A stretch of 64,000 bases of DNA from Heterobilharzia americana (lineage: Eukaryota; Platyhelminthes; Trematoda; Strigeidida; Schistosomatidae): the NCBI GenBank assembly GCA_944470555.2, contig OX104127.1, positions 154,767,776 to 154,831,775 of the forward strand. The letters are read 5' to 3'. The stretch's first letter is position 1, and each line of letters opens with the position of its first letter. Below are positions 40,172 through 47,054 of the stretch, one piece after another. The translations under genes were made by a program, and so were the position numbers. The notes below the pieces were generated by a model. It was not told the DNA's origin and searched no databases. It saw only the letters and a list, made by a program, of their open reading frames with translations.

Positions 40172-43100
40172 ACAGAATAGAGTAGAGAGGTTGTGCTTTT
40201 TTATGAACATTTCTATTTTTAGACAGATTCGAAGTAAGAAGAAGCATAGAGTTCTGAATAAAATTTGCATATGTTTACCAAATAATCGATAGAATGTATA
40301 AACAGTAACAATAGGCAGAATATGAGGTTGATATCTCTTGATAACTATTGAAAGGTAGATCAATAAGCCTCTAATTATTGATCCTTCATAATGAAGTCAG
40401 TAAAAGTAGATGGCCCAACTATATGCTAATCCACTAAGAAATTCACAGAAAGAATTCGAGTATAGCTATCTGACTCATACACTCGAGAAATTAAGCAATC
40501 TAATAATATAAAAGATACTAAACCAGATTTCAAAACTAATATGGTTATCAGTACACTTGGTGTTATATGATCGATTGGTAGATATGCGACTTTGCCATTA
40601 TTACTGTAATATCCACTAGGTAAAGCGTGAGTGATAATCAGTGTGGTTGGTTTCTAACACAGTGATGTAGCATTATTTGCCTGTTCATTTAGCTAGTTCA
40701 TGGCACTTGTGTGTCCTAGATTATACTGAATTAACTTGGGTGTCTAATTTAGTCCTACAGGAGGTCAGTATCTGCCTAAACAGCTCATTGCTAACATTTC
40801 TGACTGCAACACGAAGAGATGTGGGTTTGAATCTCAGGTGGAGCATTAGTTCCTTCGAGGTTGCGGATACACCTTGCTAACGACTGCCAACAAGCACGAA
40901 ACATGGGTTGTGCAGCGCTTCTTGTCGACTGCCTCCAACTAACTAACAACCATCGAAGTGCTACGCGATTATGAGCCTCCTAGCTTGGTGGTCACACGGA
41001 AAAACTTATTCGGTAACCCCTCATCACTCCGAAGCACTGATAACTAGACAGCTGAATAGAATCCTATAGGTTTGTCGAAGTTTATGTGTTACATCATAAT
41101 AATTAAATGTTTTCTCATACATGTAGTTAACCACCGTTTAACAGCTCTTTTTTTCTTTTCAGATTCATCAAACATCTAAATATTAATTTTATCTAGTCTT
41201 TCGGGGTGCAACAAAATGTAGTTACTTCACACAGTTAATAACCCTTCATAGAAAATGTATGACATATCATACAAACTTTATAGTTCTTCTGTGGGGAATT
41301 TCTAAGCTTAATAACCATAGCATGTCATGTCATTACTGTTTTGACAGACATGTGAACCATGAATGAGTTACCTTCGAGCAAGTCAACAATAGTGCTTCTA
41401 TGTCTAACAATATTCTCATTGGTTACCGCTGTTCCTTCCAACTTTATTCAATACTGTAATCTTATTGGTTATCTTTCAAATGCAACTGACCCTATGCTAG
41501 TGTAACCGCGTTGCTATAAGTGGAAGTATTTATTTTGAGATGAAGTATTTATAATTGTGTGACCAAGCTTCATTTAGTTGTTTAGCGGAAGAGGTTACTG
41601 TAACTACCTAAAATATGCGTATTACAATTATAATCCACGTTCTCCCTGTTTTATTGTGAAGTACTAGTTCCAGTAAATGTTAACTTCGAATAATTAATCT
41701 GTAATACAGTTTTAAAAACAGTGCTCTGTATGTTGGTTATAGCATAGGATTATCAGTTTGACTTTCTGAGACAGTTGCGGTTTGGAAGACTTTTAGTGAT
41801 ATTAGATGAGGTTTGAAGGTGAAAAGAAAATTAAGACCATGGTACGATTAGAACCAGAAACTGTCGGGTTTCCAGTTCGGTGCTCTACCAGTTTCAATAA
41901 AACTTTACCAGACCATGGCTATCTAGTCAGTCAAACTGATAATCAACATGATGCTGTCTCTGTATTAGGATAAGAAATTCTAACATGGAAGCCAGTGTGA
42001 GTAAGATCAAGAGATAATGATGCATCAAAATTCACACGCAATTCAGAAAAAGCCCTTGGTGATTGAAGTGAAATGAAAATCTGGTCGCCAGTCGGGTGTC
42101 ATAGCCCAGTTGGTAGAGCACCAGGCGGTAAACTCCGTGGCAGCTTGTTAGAATCCTACAGCGACGCAGATTTTTGTTCCACCTTCATACATCACCCAGT
42201 ATCGATAGCATAAGACGTGAAAAGTTATATAATAAACGCTTTGGTTTCTTACGCAGATTGAAGTGAATACACTAAATAAACGTTAGATTTAACAAATCCA
42301 CCAGCAAACATCCTTTTTATCCCAAATGATCTAATAATAGTTTTTAAAATATGTAACTTCTACTGAATAGAAATAAAAATTTTGAAGTATTTCCATTTGA
42401 CTACAAAAACTTACAGTCATATTACAGCAGCGCCCGCAACAAGCCTTTCGACTGCTTTCGAAGCAGTGTTTTGCATTCCAACCAGAAGACAAAGCGCATA
42501 GCAGATAGGCTAGTAGTGAAAACAATCCGATAGCTCCTACCAAACCATAAATTGCATAATCCAAATATGGAAACCTAGAGGTCATCAAAACAACAACAAT
42601 GGGTTGATGAGAGTTAAATGATGAATGGTGTTGAATAAAATTGGCATGAGCAAGTTGTCGGTGAAAAAGGAATCAATTCAGACAGAATCACCTTTAACAT
42701 CTTTTCTTTTTAGTGATGTGACTAAGCATGTGAGCTCACAAACCTTTCGGCACCAGAAACATGTTAAGCAATCTGCGCCAGTCTAGGTACTCACAGGTTT
42801 TAGAATGAACTACGCGTATCACCTTTTTTACATACCATCACAATACCGGTTAATAGTCTTTACAAGTTAGCCTACTCTGTACCTTTTAAGACAATGTGTT
42901 TTGTTTCAATTTGAAAGAATTTCTCTGCAGCAAAATGTATGTTGAAGAGTTTATCTTGATTTTCCTAAGTATTCACACGTCACGGAGTCTCGTCATCCTT
43001 CCAACGTACCCAATATTACTGACCTAACTATTACTTAAACATAACTAGTTGTGTCCGTATACCGGACTACAAATTTAAAGTTGAAATCCATGACAATTCA

Positions 43101-45446
43101 TAGATCAGAAGAGTTAGCATCAAACGGTTTTATCCGAACAGCAGCGTTTTATACCAAGCTGGAAAAAGGCACTGACAAGTCTTAAACATCTTCCGGAATC
43201 GAGGGGTTGGTTGATAGGAGTTCATTCGGCAGGCATCGAATTTCATTCATTGATAAGTATGTAAAAATTATTATTTTATTATTTGTCCTTCGGGTTCCTA
43301 GAGGAACTCAGAGCTTCAGTATCACGTTGCCATTCCACTCTTTTCGCTCTAGTCTTTTGAACCTCACTCCACGACTACCAACATGCTTTCATTCCTTCCT
43401 CACACCATCTCCTCCATGTCACCCTCACTGGGTAAGACACCCAACTCGTCGTTTCCCATTTCCATTCCACTCGACAAATTGGCCTACTGCGTGATGTCCA
43501 CAATCAGCCTTCTCAGTCTACACATATTATAATCTATCTCCACTTTCTTCTGCATGTGTGTTCAGTGATGGGTTCTTCGTTGGTCAGTTCGTTACCAGGC
43601 CATAGTGAGTTCCCTGTTGCTCATTCTTCCTAGCCTTCTCATCTCAATCTTCAAAATCGAGCGTAGGTATCAGCTGTTGACGAATGTCTGTAGTTTGTTG
43701 GAAATGCTCTCCATAACGCGTCAAGTCACTCAACCATCACATAGAAGCACTGACTTCCTTGACTGATATTAGTCTTGAAAATCAGAATATTGTTCACGTT
43801 GTATGCTGAGTGTAGTGTAGTGTAGTGCAGTACATCTCCACACTGATTTCAGGTTAATTAAGGAAGGTCTGTCTTGCTATCTTTCCCATCCTGATTTTGA
43901 CATCCGCATCCGCACCTGTGTCACCTGTAGTCGAAACGATGCTGTCTAGGTAGGTGTGTGAGTGTGTAGGTGTATAGGTGTGTAGGTAGGTAGGTAGGCA
44001 TTTGTGTAGGTAGATGTGTAGGTGTGTAGGTAGGTAGGTAGGTGTGTAGGTAGGTAGGTAGGTGTGTAGGTAGGTGTGTAGGTAGGTGTGCAGGTAGGTA
44101 GGTAGGTAGGTAGGTGTGTAGGTAGGTAGGCGTGTAGGTATGTAGGTAGGTAGGTAGGTAGGTGTGTAGGTAGGTAGGTAGGTGTGTAGGTAGGTCGGTC
44201 GGTCGGTAGATAGGTAGGTAGGCTGGTAGGTAGGTAGGTAGGTAGGTAGGTGTGTAGGTAGGTAAGTAGGTAGGTAGGTGTGGGGTGGTAGGTAGGTAGG
44301 TAGGTAGGTATGTAGGTAGGTGTGTAGGTAGGTAGGTAGGTAGGTAGGTAGGTAGGTAGGTAGGTAAAAGAGAGAATTTCGTTTGGATTTCTCTCACTGA
44401 TGATGATTGGTGCTTGTTGTTGGTTAGGTATCTCCATCACCACTGTCTTCTCTGCGTTCACCTGAAGGATGTCTCATCTTCGCTGTCCAGCCTCTTCTGC
44501 CAATTTGTTAGTTTTAGCCTGTATATCTTCGAGTTTGTGCTACAAGACATTGGACATAAATCATCATCGACGGCAAAATCTAAATCTTCTAGGGTCTTTT
44601 CATCAGTTAAACAGCGTTTGAATTCTGGTGTAACAAGGAGACTTCCGTTATTTTAACTAGGTAGTATTACTAGGATTTCTTCCACCTTCGCGTACAGTAT
44701 GATTCGTAACGCGTTGGCCCGCATTTGCTGATCACCTTAAAGACATACTTTATGGTAGAAAACGATCAGTTTTGTCACCATCAATATCTTCTGACATGCT
44801 GGTTAACATTTCGCAGATCACGTCGTGCATCTTCTAACATTTGAATGAATGTGGATGCCATCTTAAGAAGTGATGTAAATTGCTTTTACCAGAAAAAAAC
44901 CAGAAATTCACTAGCTGGCATTTGTGATCGTGACAGTTAATGTGAAACATGATTTTGATTAGTATACTTCCAAAGCGTTTATTTCAAGAGTTTGACAAAA
45001 CTTATTCTACAAAGTTTCAGGCAAAAATGCAAACTAATTGCACCTCATCTACGTTTTCAGAAGAATATAAGATGAAGACTGAGTCATGATGAGATGATAA
45101 CATCTATCAAATAAATTCATGAATATCCTTTGACTGTCACATAAATGTAGAGATTGAATGAAGTTTGAAAAAAATTTGCATGTAGTAACAGAGAGAACCT
45201 TAGGGAATGTTGAAGAAAACAATAACCTGTAAAACTAAATCGCAAAGATGGAAATGGTACTAAGAGCAATATATTACTTCGAAGTTTAGTTAACTTACAG
45301 ATTTGGAGCATTTAACAGTGTAATTAAATAGCGTCTTGCAAAAATAATTGCTCCACCGAAAGCACCTCCGCCCAGTAGCACAATAATAAAACCAATCAAC
45401 GATGCAATTGGTGAACTGCGCAAACAACGTACACATGAATTCTCTC
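17758..45446 (-). CDS. Proteolipid/M6-family four-transmembrane glycoprotein, five exons, 5' exon missing
   Basis: Joining 45446-45299, 42574-42415, 28738-28177, 19332-19208 and 17862-17758 on the minus strand gives one frame of about 365 codons. Junction phases agree throughout (2/1, 0/0, 1/2, 0/0), and every intron has GT(AAG) and AG ends. The four TM segments follow the PLP/DM20/M6 pattern: TM1 after [18 protein letters not shown]2 with [16 protein letters not shown]3 [14 protein letters not shown] and TM4 [20 protein letters not shown], with a short cytoplasmic C-terminus. Family members are plasma-membrane proteins of glia, neurons and other cells that shape membranes and filopodia; that role here is inference. 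Oddities are a cysteine cluster after TM2 (CCGRCC), suited to palmitoylation, and a very long second extracellular loop with one cysteine. The start codon exon lies upstream of 45,446 and was not found, so no gene symbol is given. Confidence 0.9.
17863..19207 (-). other. Last intron of the M6 gene
   Basis: A 1.3-kb intron with GTAAGT and CAAG ends. It holds a (TA)n microsatellite at 18,746-18,793 and no other repeat I recognise. Confidence 0.8.
18746..18793. repeat. (AT)n microsatellite
   Basis: About 48 nt of uninterrupted AT dinucleotide in the last M6 intron, followed by a short imperfect TGTATATATATG. Confidence 0.95.
19208..19332 (-). CDS. M6-family gene, exon encoding TM4
   Basis: A 125-nt exon with acceptor CATTCAAACAG and donor GTAAGTAG. 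It encodes [20 protein letters not shown] then TM4 [24 protein letters not shown] just before TM4 is an N-glycosylation sequon at the position where M6 proteins carry one. Phase fits both neighbouring exons. Confidence 0.88.
19500..19660 (-). mobile_element. tRNA-like SINE, family A, inverted copy
   Basis: The minus strand has the B-box-like GGTTCGAGCCC (complement of GGGCTCGAACCC near 19,590) and family A sequence. It faces the plus-strand copy that starts about 19,670, so the two form an inverted pair about 170 bp before exon TM4 in the large M6 intron. Confidence 0.5.
19670..19915 (+). mobile_element. tRNA-like SINE, family A
   Basis: Contains CTCAGTGGCTAAATGGCAACG (A box) and CTGAACTCAATCC (B-box-like), then CAATGGTTCTCCAGTTGGTG and TTAGTCCATGATGAATACGA, the same order as at 6.42-6.83 kb. 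Confidence 0.65.
19916..20689. other. Intronic sequence, possible PLE tail
   Basis: Within the 28,176-19,333 M6 intron. The minus strand has a polar 65-codon frame at 20,568-20,371 (starting [20 protein letters not shown]) that I cannot assign. It could be decayed tail of the PLE copy at 20.7-21.5 kb or chance. Confidence 0.3.
20690..21480 (-). mobile_element. Penelope-like element, GIY-YIG end (third lineage)
   Basis: The minus strand reads [20 protein letters not shown] (about 21,412-21,350), a broken linker, then [20 protein letters not shown] followed by [18 protein letters not shown] (about 20,960-20,850). YQIPC..C....YIGQT.R....R..EH is a canonical PLE GIY-YIG start. The frame ends at 20,765. 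It differs from the PLE copies at 1, 9.8 and 15 kb, so several lineages are present. Confidence 0.75.
21656..21678. repeat. (AT)n microsatellite
   Basis: A short run of AT dinucleotides just upstream of RTE copy c. Confidence 0.9.
21695..22255 (+). mobile_element. RTE-like LINE 3' end (copy c)
   Basis: Plus-strand 5'-truncated copy. GAACAAGATCCGGATTTTCA begins the alignable part. The 3' end has TGTTCCACTCGGAACCGAAA and a short ATAATAATA tail near 22,240. The frame is broken, and the pieces at 21,701-21,970 and 21,775-21,996 are parts of the RT C-terminus. It lies antisense to the M6 gene within its intron. Confidence 0.75.
22410..22700 (-). mobile_element. SM-alpha-like SINE with hammerhead relic
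   Basis: The minus strand has a B-box-like GGTTCAAGTCCCGG (near 22,515-22,500) and a hammerhead-like CTAGATGAGGAGACTC, CAAACAGGATGAAACG (22,466-22,436). The CTGATGA box has an inserted A and helix II is mismatched. On the plus strand CGTCCTGGATTCCACTGCTA (22,560-22,579) and GGTCGATCAGTTCGACTG near 22,650 match blocks of the same repeat type elsewhere. Confidence 0.6.
22701..23156. other. Intronic sequence, nothing recognised
   Basis: AT-rich M6 intron sequence between a SINE and an old RTE copy. Confidence 0.45.
23157..26890 (-). mobile_element. RTE-clade element, old near-full-length copy
   Basis: Collinear with the better-preserved element at 50,157-54,097 and in the same orientation. At the low end AATATCAACATAAAATCTGG and CCACACCTCACATCACAT correspond to 50,170-50,230. 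The C-terminus (23,440-23,331) reads [20 protein letters not shown]. At the high end CCACTATCCAACAGACCTTT (26,774-26,793) and GGGTCATTATGATGTGCAAA (26,835-26,854) correspond to 53,970-54,055. Stops and indels are frequent throughout, so this is an old insertion in the M6 intron. No clear TSD. Confidence 0.8.
26891..27619. other. Intronic sequence, nothing recognised
   Basis: AT-rich M6 intron sequence. No exon or repeat family identified. Confidence 0.45.
27620..27870. mobile_element. tRNA-like SINE, family A, rearranged inverted copy
   Basis: The left part (about 27,635-27,780) is in minus orientation, with GGGATCGAACCCAGGAC as the complement of a B box. The right part (27,800-27,860) is in plus orientation, with CCAATGTTTCTCCAACTGAT and GTCAATC. 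Two oppositely oriented fragments are joined. Confidence 0.5.
28177..28738 (-). CDS. M6-family gene, large exon: TM3 and expanded extracellular loop
   Basis: A 562-nt exon with acceptor CTTTTGTCTCTCAG and donor GTAAGC. TM3 occupies the first 30 or so residues ([20 protein letters not shown]). About 150 polar residues follow, rich in Ser, Asp, Glu and Pro, including [16 protein letters not shown] and [17 protein letters not shown], ending [15 protein letters not shown]. The last block resembles the end of the family's second loop. The loop is far longer than in PLP or M6 and has one cysteine (YQC). The open frame continues past the donor to a stop at 28,114-28,112, so intron retention would give a truncated form without TM4. 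Confidence 0.88.
30600..31030. other. Less AT-rich segment, unassigned, possible transposon piece
   Basis: Base composition is visibly richer in G and C than the surrounding intron. The minus strand has a 67-codon frame at 31,003-30,800 ([20 protein letters not shown] and following). It looks like an inserted repeat, perhaps part of an LTR or other element. I cannot name the family and no TSD was found. Confidence 0.35.
31558..33235 (-). mobile_element. Chimeric insertion: RTE fragment, host segment, RTE 3' end
   Basis: On the minus strand, in order: an RTE copy lacking its 5' part (33,235-32,431, copy e, with FADD-region sequence near 33,120 and an internal deletion near 32,585); about 510 bp of non-RTE sequence also found at 55,941-56,449; then an RTE 3' end with (ATT)n tail (31,918-31,558, copy d). 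The whole block is flanked by an 11-bp direct repeat with one mismatch: ACAGCTATCTA (31,547-31,557) and ACAGCTTTCTA (33,236-33,246). This suggests one insertion event of a composite RNA or cDNA. All in the large M6 intron, in sense orientation to that gene. Confidence 0.65.
31919..32430 (+). repeat. Duplicated ~510-bp host segment inside the chimeric insertion
   Basis: Nearly identical to 55,941-56,449, including TTGGAATAAATGATCAGAAT at its right end and a following (TTA)n of an RTE copy. The differences noticed are few substitutions and a one-base length change in an A run. See the entry at 55,934 for possible coding content. Confidence 0.85.
34570..34690 (-). mobile_element. tRNA-like SINE, family B fragment
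   Basis: The minus strand has AGAGTTCGAGTCCTGCCGTG (B-box-like) followed by sequence ending CACCCAGTAT, which also follows the tRNA-like head at 42.1-42.2 kb. Confidence 0.45.
35650..35885 (+). mobile_element. tRNA-like SINE, family A fragment
   Basis: GTTGAACATGAAGATAGCTA, GTGAACTGACAGAAGTAGGA and CAGCTGATGTCAGTTCATGA correspond in order to blocks of the 6.42-kb copy. The A and B boxes are largely lost. Confidence 0.5.
36555..36665 (+). mobile_element. tRNA-like SINE, family B fragment
   Basis: GAGCATCGAGCTGGTAGCCT followed by GATTTGAATCCTGCTGCAAC, similar to the 42.1-kb head. Short and diverged. Confidence 0.35.
37790..37970 (-). mobile_element. tRNA-like repeat, family C
   Basis: The minus strand reads GATGTGGGTTCAAGTCTCAG (B-box-like) and GGTTGCAGATATGCCTTG, then GCCAACAAGCATGAAA. 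The same order occurs at 40.8-40.92 kb on the plus strand. Confidence 0.5.
38136..39340 (-). mobile_element. RTE-like LINE, 5'-truncated (copy f)
   Basis: Minus strand, with an (ATT)n tail at 38,136 and the family 3' terminus. A clean RT frame of 130 codons (38,963-38,571) includes [29 protein letters not shown] and [15 protein letters not shown], an intact FADD, then [10 protein letters not shown]. Upstream, [17 protein letters not shown] lies at about 39,330-39,280. Its 5' end is near 39,340. This is the best-preserved RT core of the family in the window. It sits in sense orientation in the large M6 intron. Confidence 0.85.
39341..40639. other. Intronic sequence with simple repeats
   Basis: Holds a short (CAA)n at about 39,557-39,572 and the GTGA/GA tract at 40,119-40,169. 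No exon recognised. Confidence 0.5.
40119..40169. repeat. (GTGA)n(GA)n microsatellite
   Basis: About 20 nt of GTGA units passing into about 30 nt of GA dinucleotide. Confidence 0.95.
40640..40985 (+). mobile_element. tRNA-like repeat, family C
   Basis: GATGTGGGTTTGAATCTCAG (B-box-like) at about 40,818-40,837, then GAGGTTGCGGATACACCTTG and GCCAACAAGCACGAAAC. Homologous to the inverted copy at 37.8-37.97 kb. Confidence 0.5.
41820..42235. mobile_element. tRNA-like SINE, family B
   Basis: The plus strand at about 42,097-42,175 has a tRNA-like head, TCATAGCCCAGTTGGTAGAG (A box) and TTAGAATCCTACAGCGACGC (B-box-like, mutated), followed by CACCCAGTATCGATAGC. The left part (41,820-42,080) looks like an inverted relative (TTTCCAGTTCGGTGCTCTAC near 41,870). 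Lack of a foldable acceptor stem and the mutated B box argue against a tRNA gene. It lies about 180 bp downstream of exon TM2's donor in the M6 intron. Confidence 0.5.
42415..42574 (-). CDS. M6-family gene, exon encoding TM2
   Basis: A 160-nt exon with acceptor CTCTAG and donor GTAAGTTT. It encodes [32 protein letters not shown] and the cytoplasmic [18 protein letters not shown], then NMT. The .Y.IYG entry into TM2 is shared with PLP and M6. The six cysteines after TM2 lie on the cytoplasmic side, where PLP is palmitoylated. Lipidation here is inferred from that parallel. Confidence 0.9.
42590..43266. other. M6 intron sequence, nothing recognised
   Basis: Part of the 45,298-42,575 intron. 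No repeat family seen. Confidence 0.45.
43267..44620 (-). mobile_element. RTE-like LINE with long microsatellite (copy g)
   Basis: Minus strand, family 3' terminus (TTTGTCCTTCGGGTTCCTAG, 43,282-43,301) with an ATT-rich tail. Toward the 5' side the RT reads [20 protein letters not shown] then [12 protein letters not shown], at which point the frame runs into a 420-bp tetranucleotide array. It is 5'-truncated near 44,620, and several short pentanucleotide repeats (GTAGT) lie near 43,815-43,835. It sits in the first known M6 intron, in sense orientation. Confidence 0.8.
43947..44366. repeat. (GTAG)n array with GTGT variants
   Basis: About 420 bp of GTAG/GGTA units with interspersed GTGTAG variants and a few GTCG units. 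In element sense (minus) it encodes T-Y-L-P repeats and is open in two frames (158 and 171 codons). The native seed in other copies is CTAGGTAGGTGTAGGTG (32,892-32,910). Not a CRISPR array: there are no spacers. Confidence 0.95.
44621..45298. other. M6 intron sequence, nothing recognised
   Basis: AT-rich sequence between RTE copy g and exon TM1. Confidence 0.45.
45299..45446 (-). CDS. M6-family gene, exon encoding TM1
   Basis: A 148-nt exon with acceptor TTTTTTAAAG at 45,447 and donor GTAAGTTA starting at 45,298. It enters with two bases of a split codon, so a further upstream exon must exist. It encodes [18 protein letters not shown], then a glycine-rich TM1 ([18 protein letters not shown]) and [13 protein letters not shown]. 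The C..C...P.ASLI pattern at the start of TM1 is the N-terminal signature of the PLP/M6 family. It ends with two bases completed by the G that begins the next exon. Confidence 0.88.
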
Positions 45447-46232
45447 CTTTAAAAAATGATAGGAATCAGGTAAAACTGAATTAACATAAGTAGATAAACA
45501 GTGTAGCTAGTTTAAATGTAAGTATTTACTAGCATGATTTAGGGGCCTTCACGACCAAGCTCTGTGAAATAAAAATACAATGATTGACATTGAACTGTCC
45601 CTGTTTATCGGTAAACGTTTTACTGTCAAATTAAATTGCTATATCAGCACGAGAAATTAATAATAATGTTCTCATTTTCAAGATACCAAATCACTATGGA
45701 CATGAACAGTGAGTTTTGAAACTTCAAGTAAAATTTAAAGTTTTAAAACGTCAATATTACACTTGAATTATACATACAGTGTCTTGTTATTCTGAAACTC
45801 CATTGTATATATCTTTGGGTAACAAAAATATCAAGTTGTGGTCATTGTAAAGTTCGGTGAACTAGTTCTTTCAGTTTTGACGGTTTTATAAACCTAATTA
45901 CCCAATAATGGTTCTTTCTTAATGAATTGCCACAATTCATTCTTAAAAATTTTAGGCATACAAAGTGTAGCGGCTATTAATGTGGCATTTACTCGGATGA
46001 CGTTGGTTTGAATATCCTTGTTACCTAAACACTTGGTTTTATCTTCATTCATTAAATAGTCTCAATTTATGCATCTATTAATTTGTACACTAGTCACTAA
46101 TGTTAGTCTCTTCAGGAATTCTAGAAAAAATGTCATACTACAGTGAAAGCTCACGAATAACACTAATTCATATTTTTCGGAATTTTCGTCAGCTGAGAAA
46201 GAAAGTAGAAACAAAGAACGATTCTGAAAGGT
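45447..46232. other. Upstream of the TM1 exon; missing 5' exon not found
   Basis: The TM1 exon needs an upstream donor ending in one base of a codon. I could not pick out a convincing short start exon here or further up among the retroelements. Confidence 0.4.
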
Positions 46233-46918
46233 CTCATTTATTATTATTATTTTCCCCTTATGTCCCTGGTGGAATATAGGGCTCCAGTAACACGTCGCGA
46301 TAGCAATCTATTCTTTACAGTCATTTGAATGTGGCTCCATGACTACTCACAAGCCCTCATTCCTTCCTCACACCATCTCCTACATGACACCCTCACCTGG
46401 GTAAGACACCCAAATCGTCGTCGCCCAGTTGAATTCCACTCGACGAACTGGCCTAGTGCGTGATGTCCACAATCAGCCTTCTCAGTGTATGCCCGATCAA
46501 TATCCACTTACTTCTGCATATTTATTGGGTGAAAGGTTCTTTGTTGCTTCGTTTTCAGCCAGAGTTCCTTGATGCTTATTATTCCTGGTCATCCGATGTG
46601 ATATTCACTATCACGTGAGCGTAGGTATCAGCTGTTGATGAATAATGTCTGTAGTTTGTTGGAAATGCTCTCCATAACGCGTCAAGTCTCTCAACCATCA
46701 CACAGAAGCACTGACTTGACTGATATTAGTCTTGAAAATCAGAATATTGTTCACGTTGTGTGCTGAGTGTAGTGTGGTGCAGTGTAGGGTAGTGTAGTGC
46801 AGTACATCTCCACACTGATTTCAGGTTAATTAAGGAAGGTCTGTCTTGCTATCTTTCCCATTCTGATTTTGACATCCTCATCTGCGTCTGTGTCGCCTGT
46901 AGTTGAAACGATGCTGTC

Positions 46919-47054
46919 TAGGTAGGTGTGTAGGTGTGTAGGTAGGTGTGTAAGTGTCTAGGAGTGTAGGTAGGCAGGTAGGTGTGTAGGTAGGTAGGTG
47001 TGTAGGTAGGTGTTTAGGTAGGTAGGTAGGTAGGTGTGTAGGTAGGTAGGTAGG
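46919..47054. repeat. (GTAG)n array inside RTE copy h
   Basis: About 136 bp of GTAG units with GTGT variants, at the same position in the RT frame as the array in copy g. Identical by eye, variant by variant, to 60,588-60,723. Confidence 0.95.

Larger units (their letters stand above)
28739..42414 (-). other. Largest M6 intron (13.7 kb)
   Basis: It runs from donor GTAAGT at 42,414 to acceptor CAG at 28,739. It holds the chimeric RTE insertion at 31.5-33.2 kb, RTE copy f at 38.1-39.3 kb, several SINEs and a (GA)n tract. Apart from those, 28.8-30.6, 33.3-34.5 and 35.9-36.5 kb show nothing I recognise. Confidence 0.8.

Noticed and set aside
42097..42175. A tRNA gene
   Set aside because: The A box is good but the B box is mutated, no acceptor stem pairs, and related heads recur at 34.6 and 36.6 kb with common tails. 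It is a SINE head.
43947..44366. CRISPR array or telomere-like repeat
   Set aside because: The unit is a tetranucleotide without spacers, located within a retrotransposon.
43921..44461. Two long overlapping minus-strand ORFs (158 and 171 codons) of T-Y-L-P repeats
   Set aside because: They are the translation of a GTAG microsatellite inside an RTE copy. One frame continues the dead RT. Not a host repeat protein.
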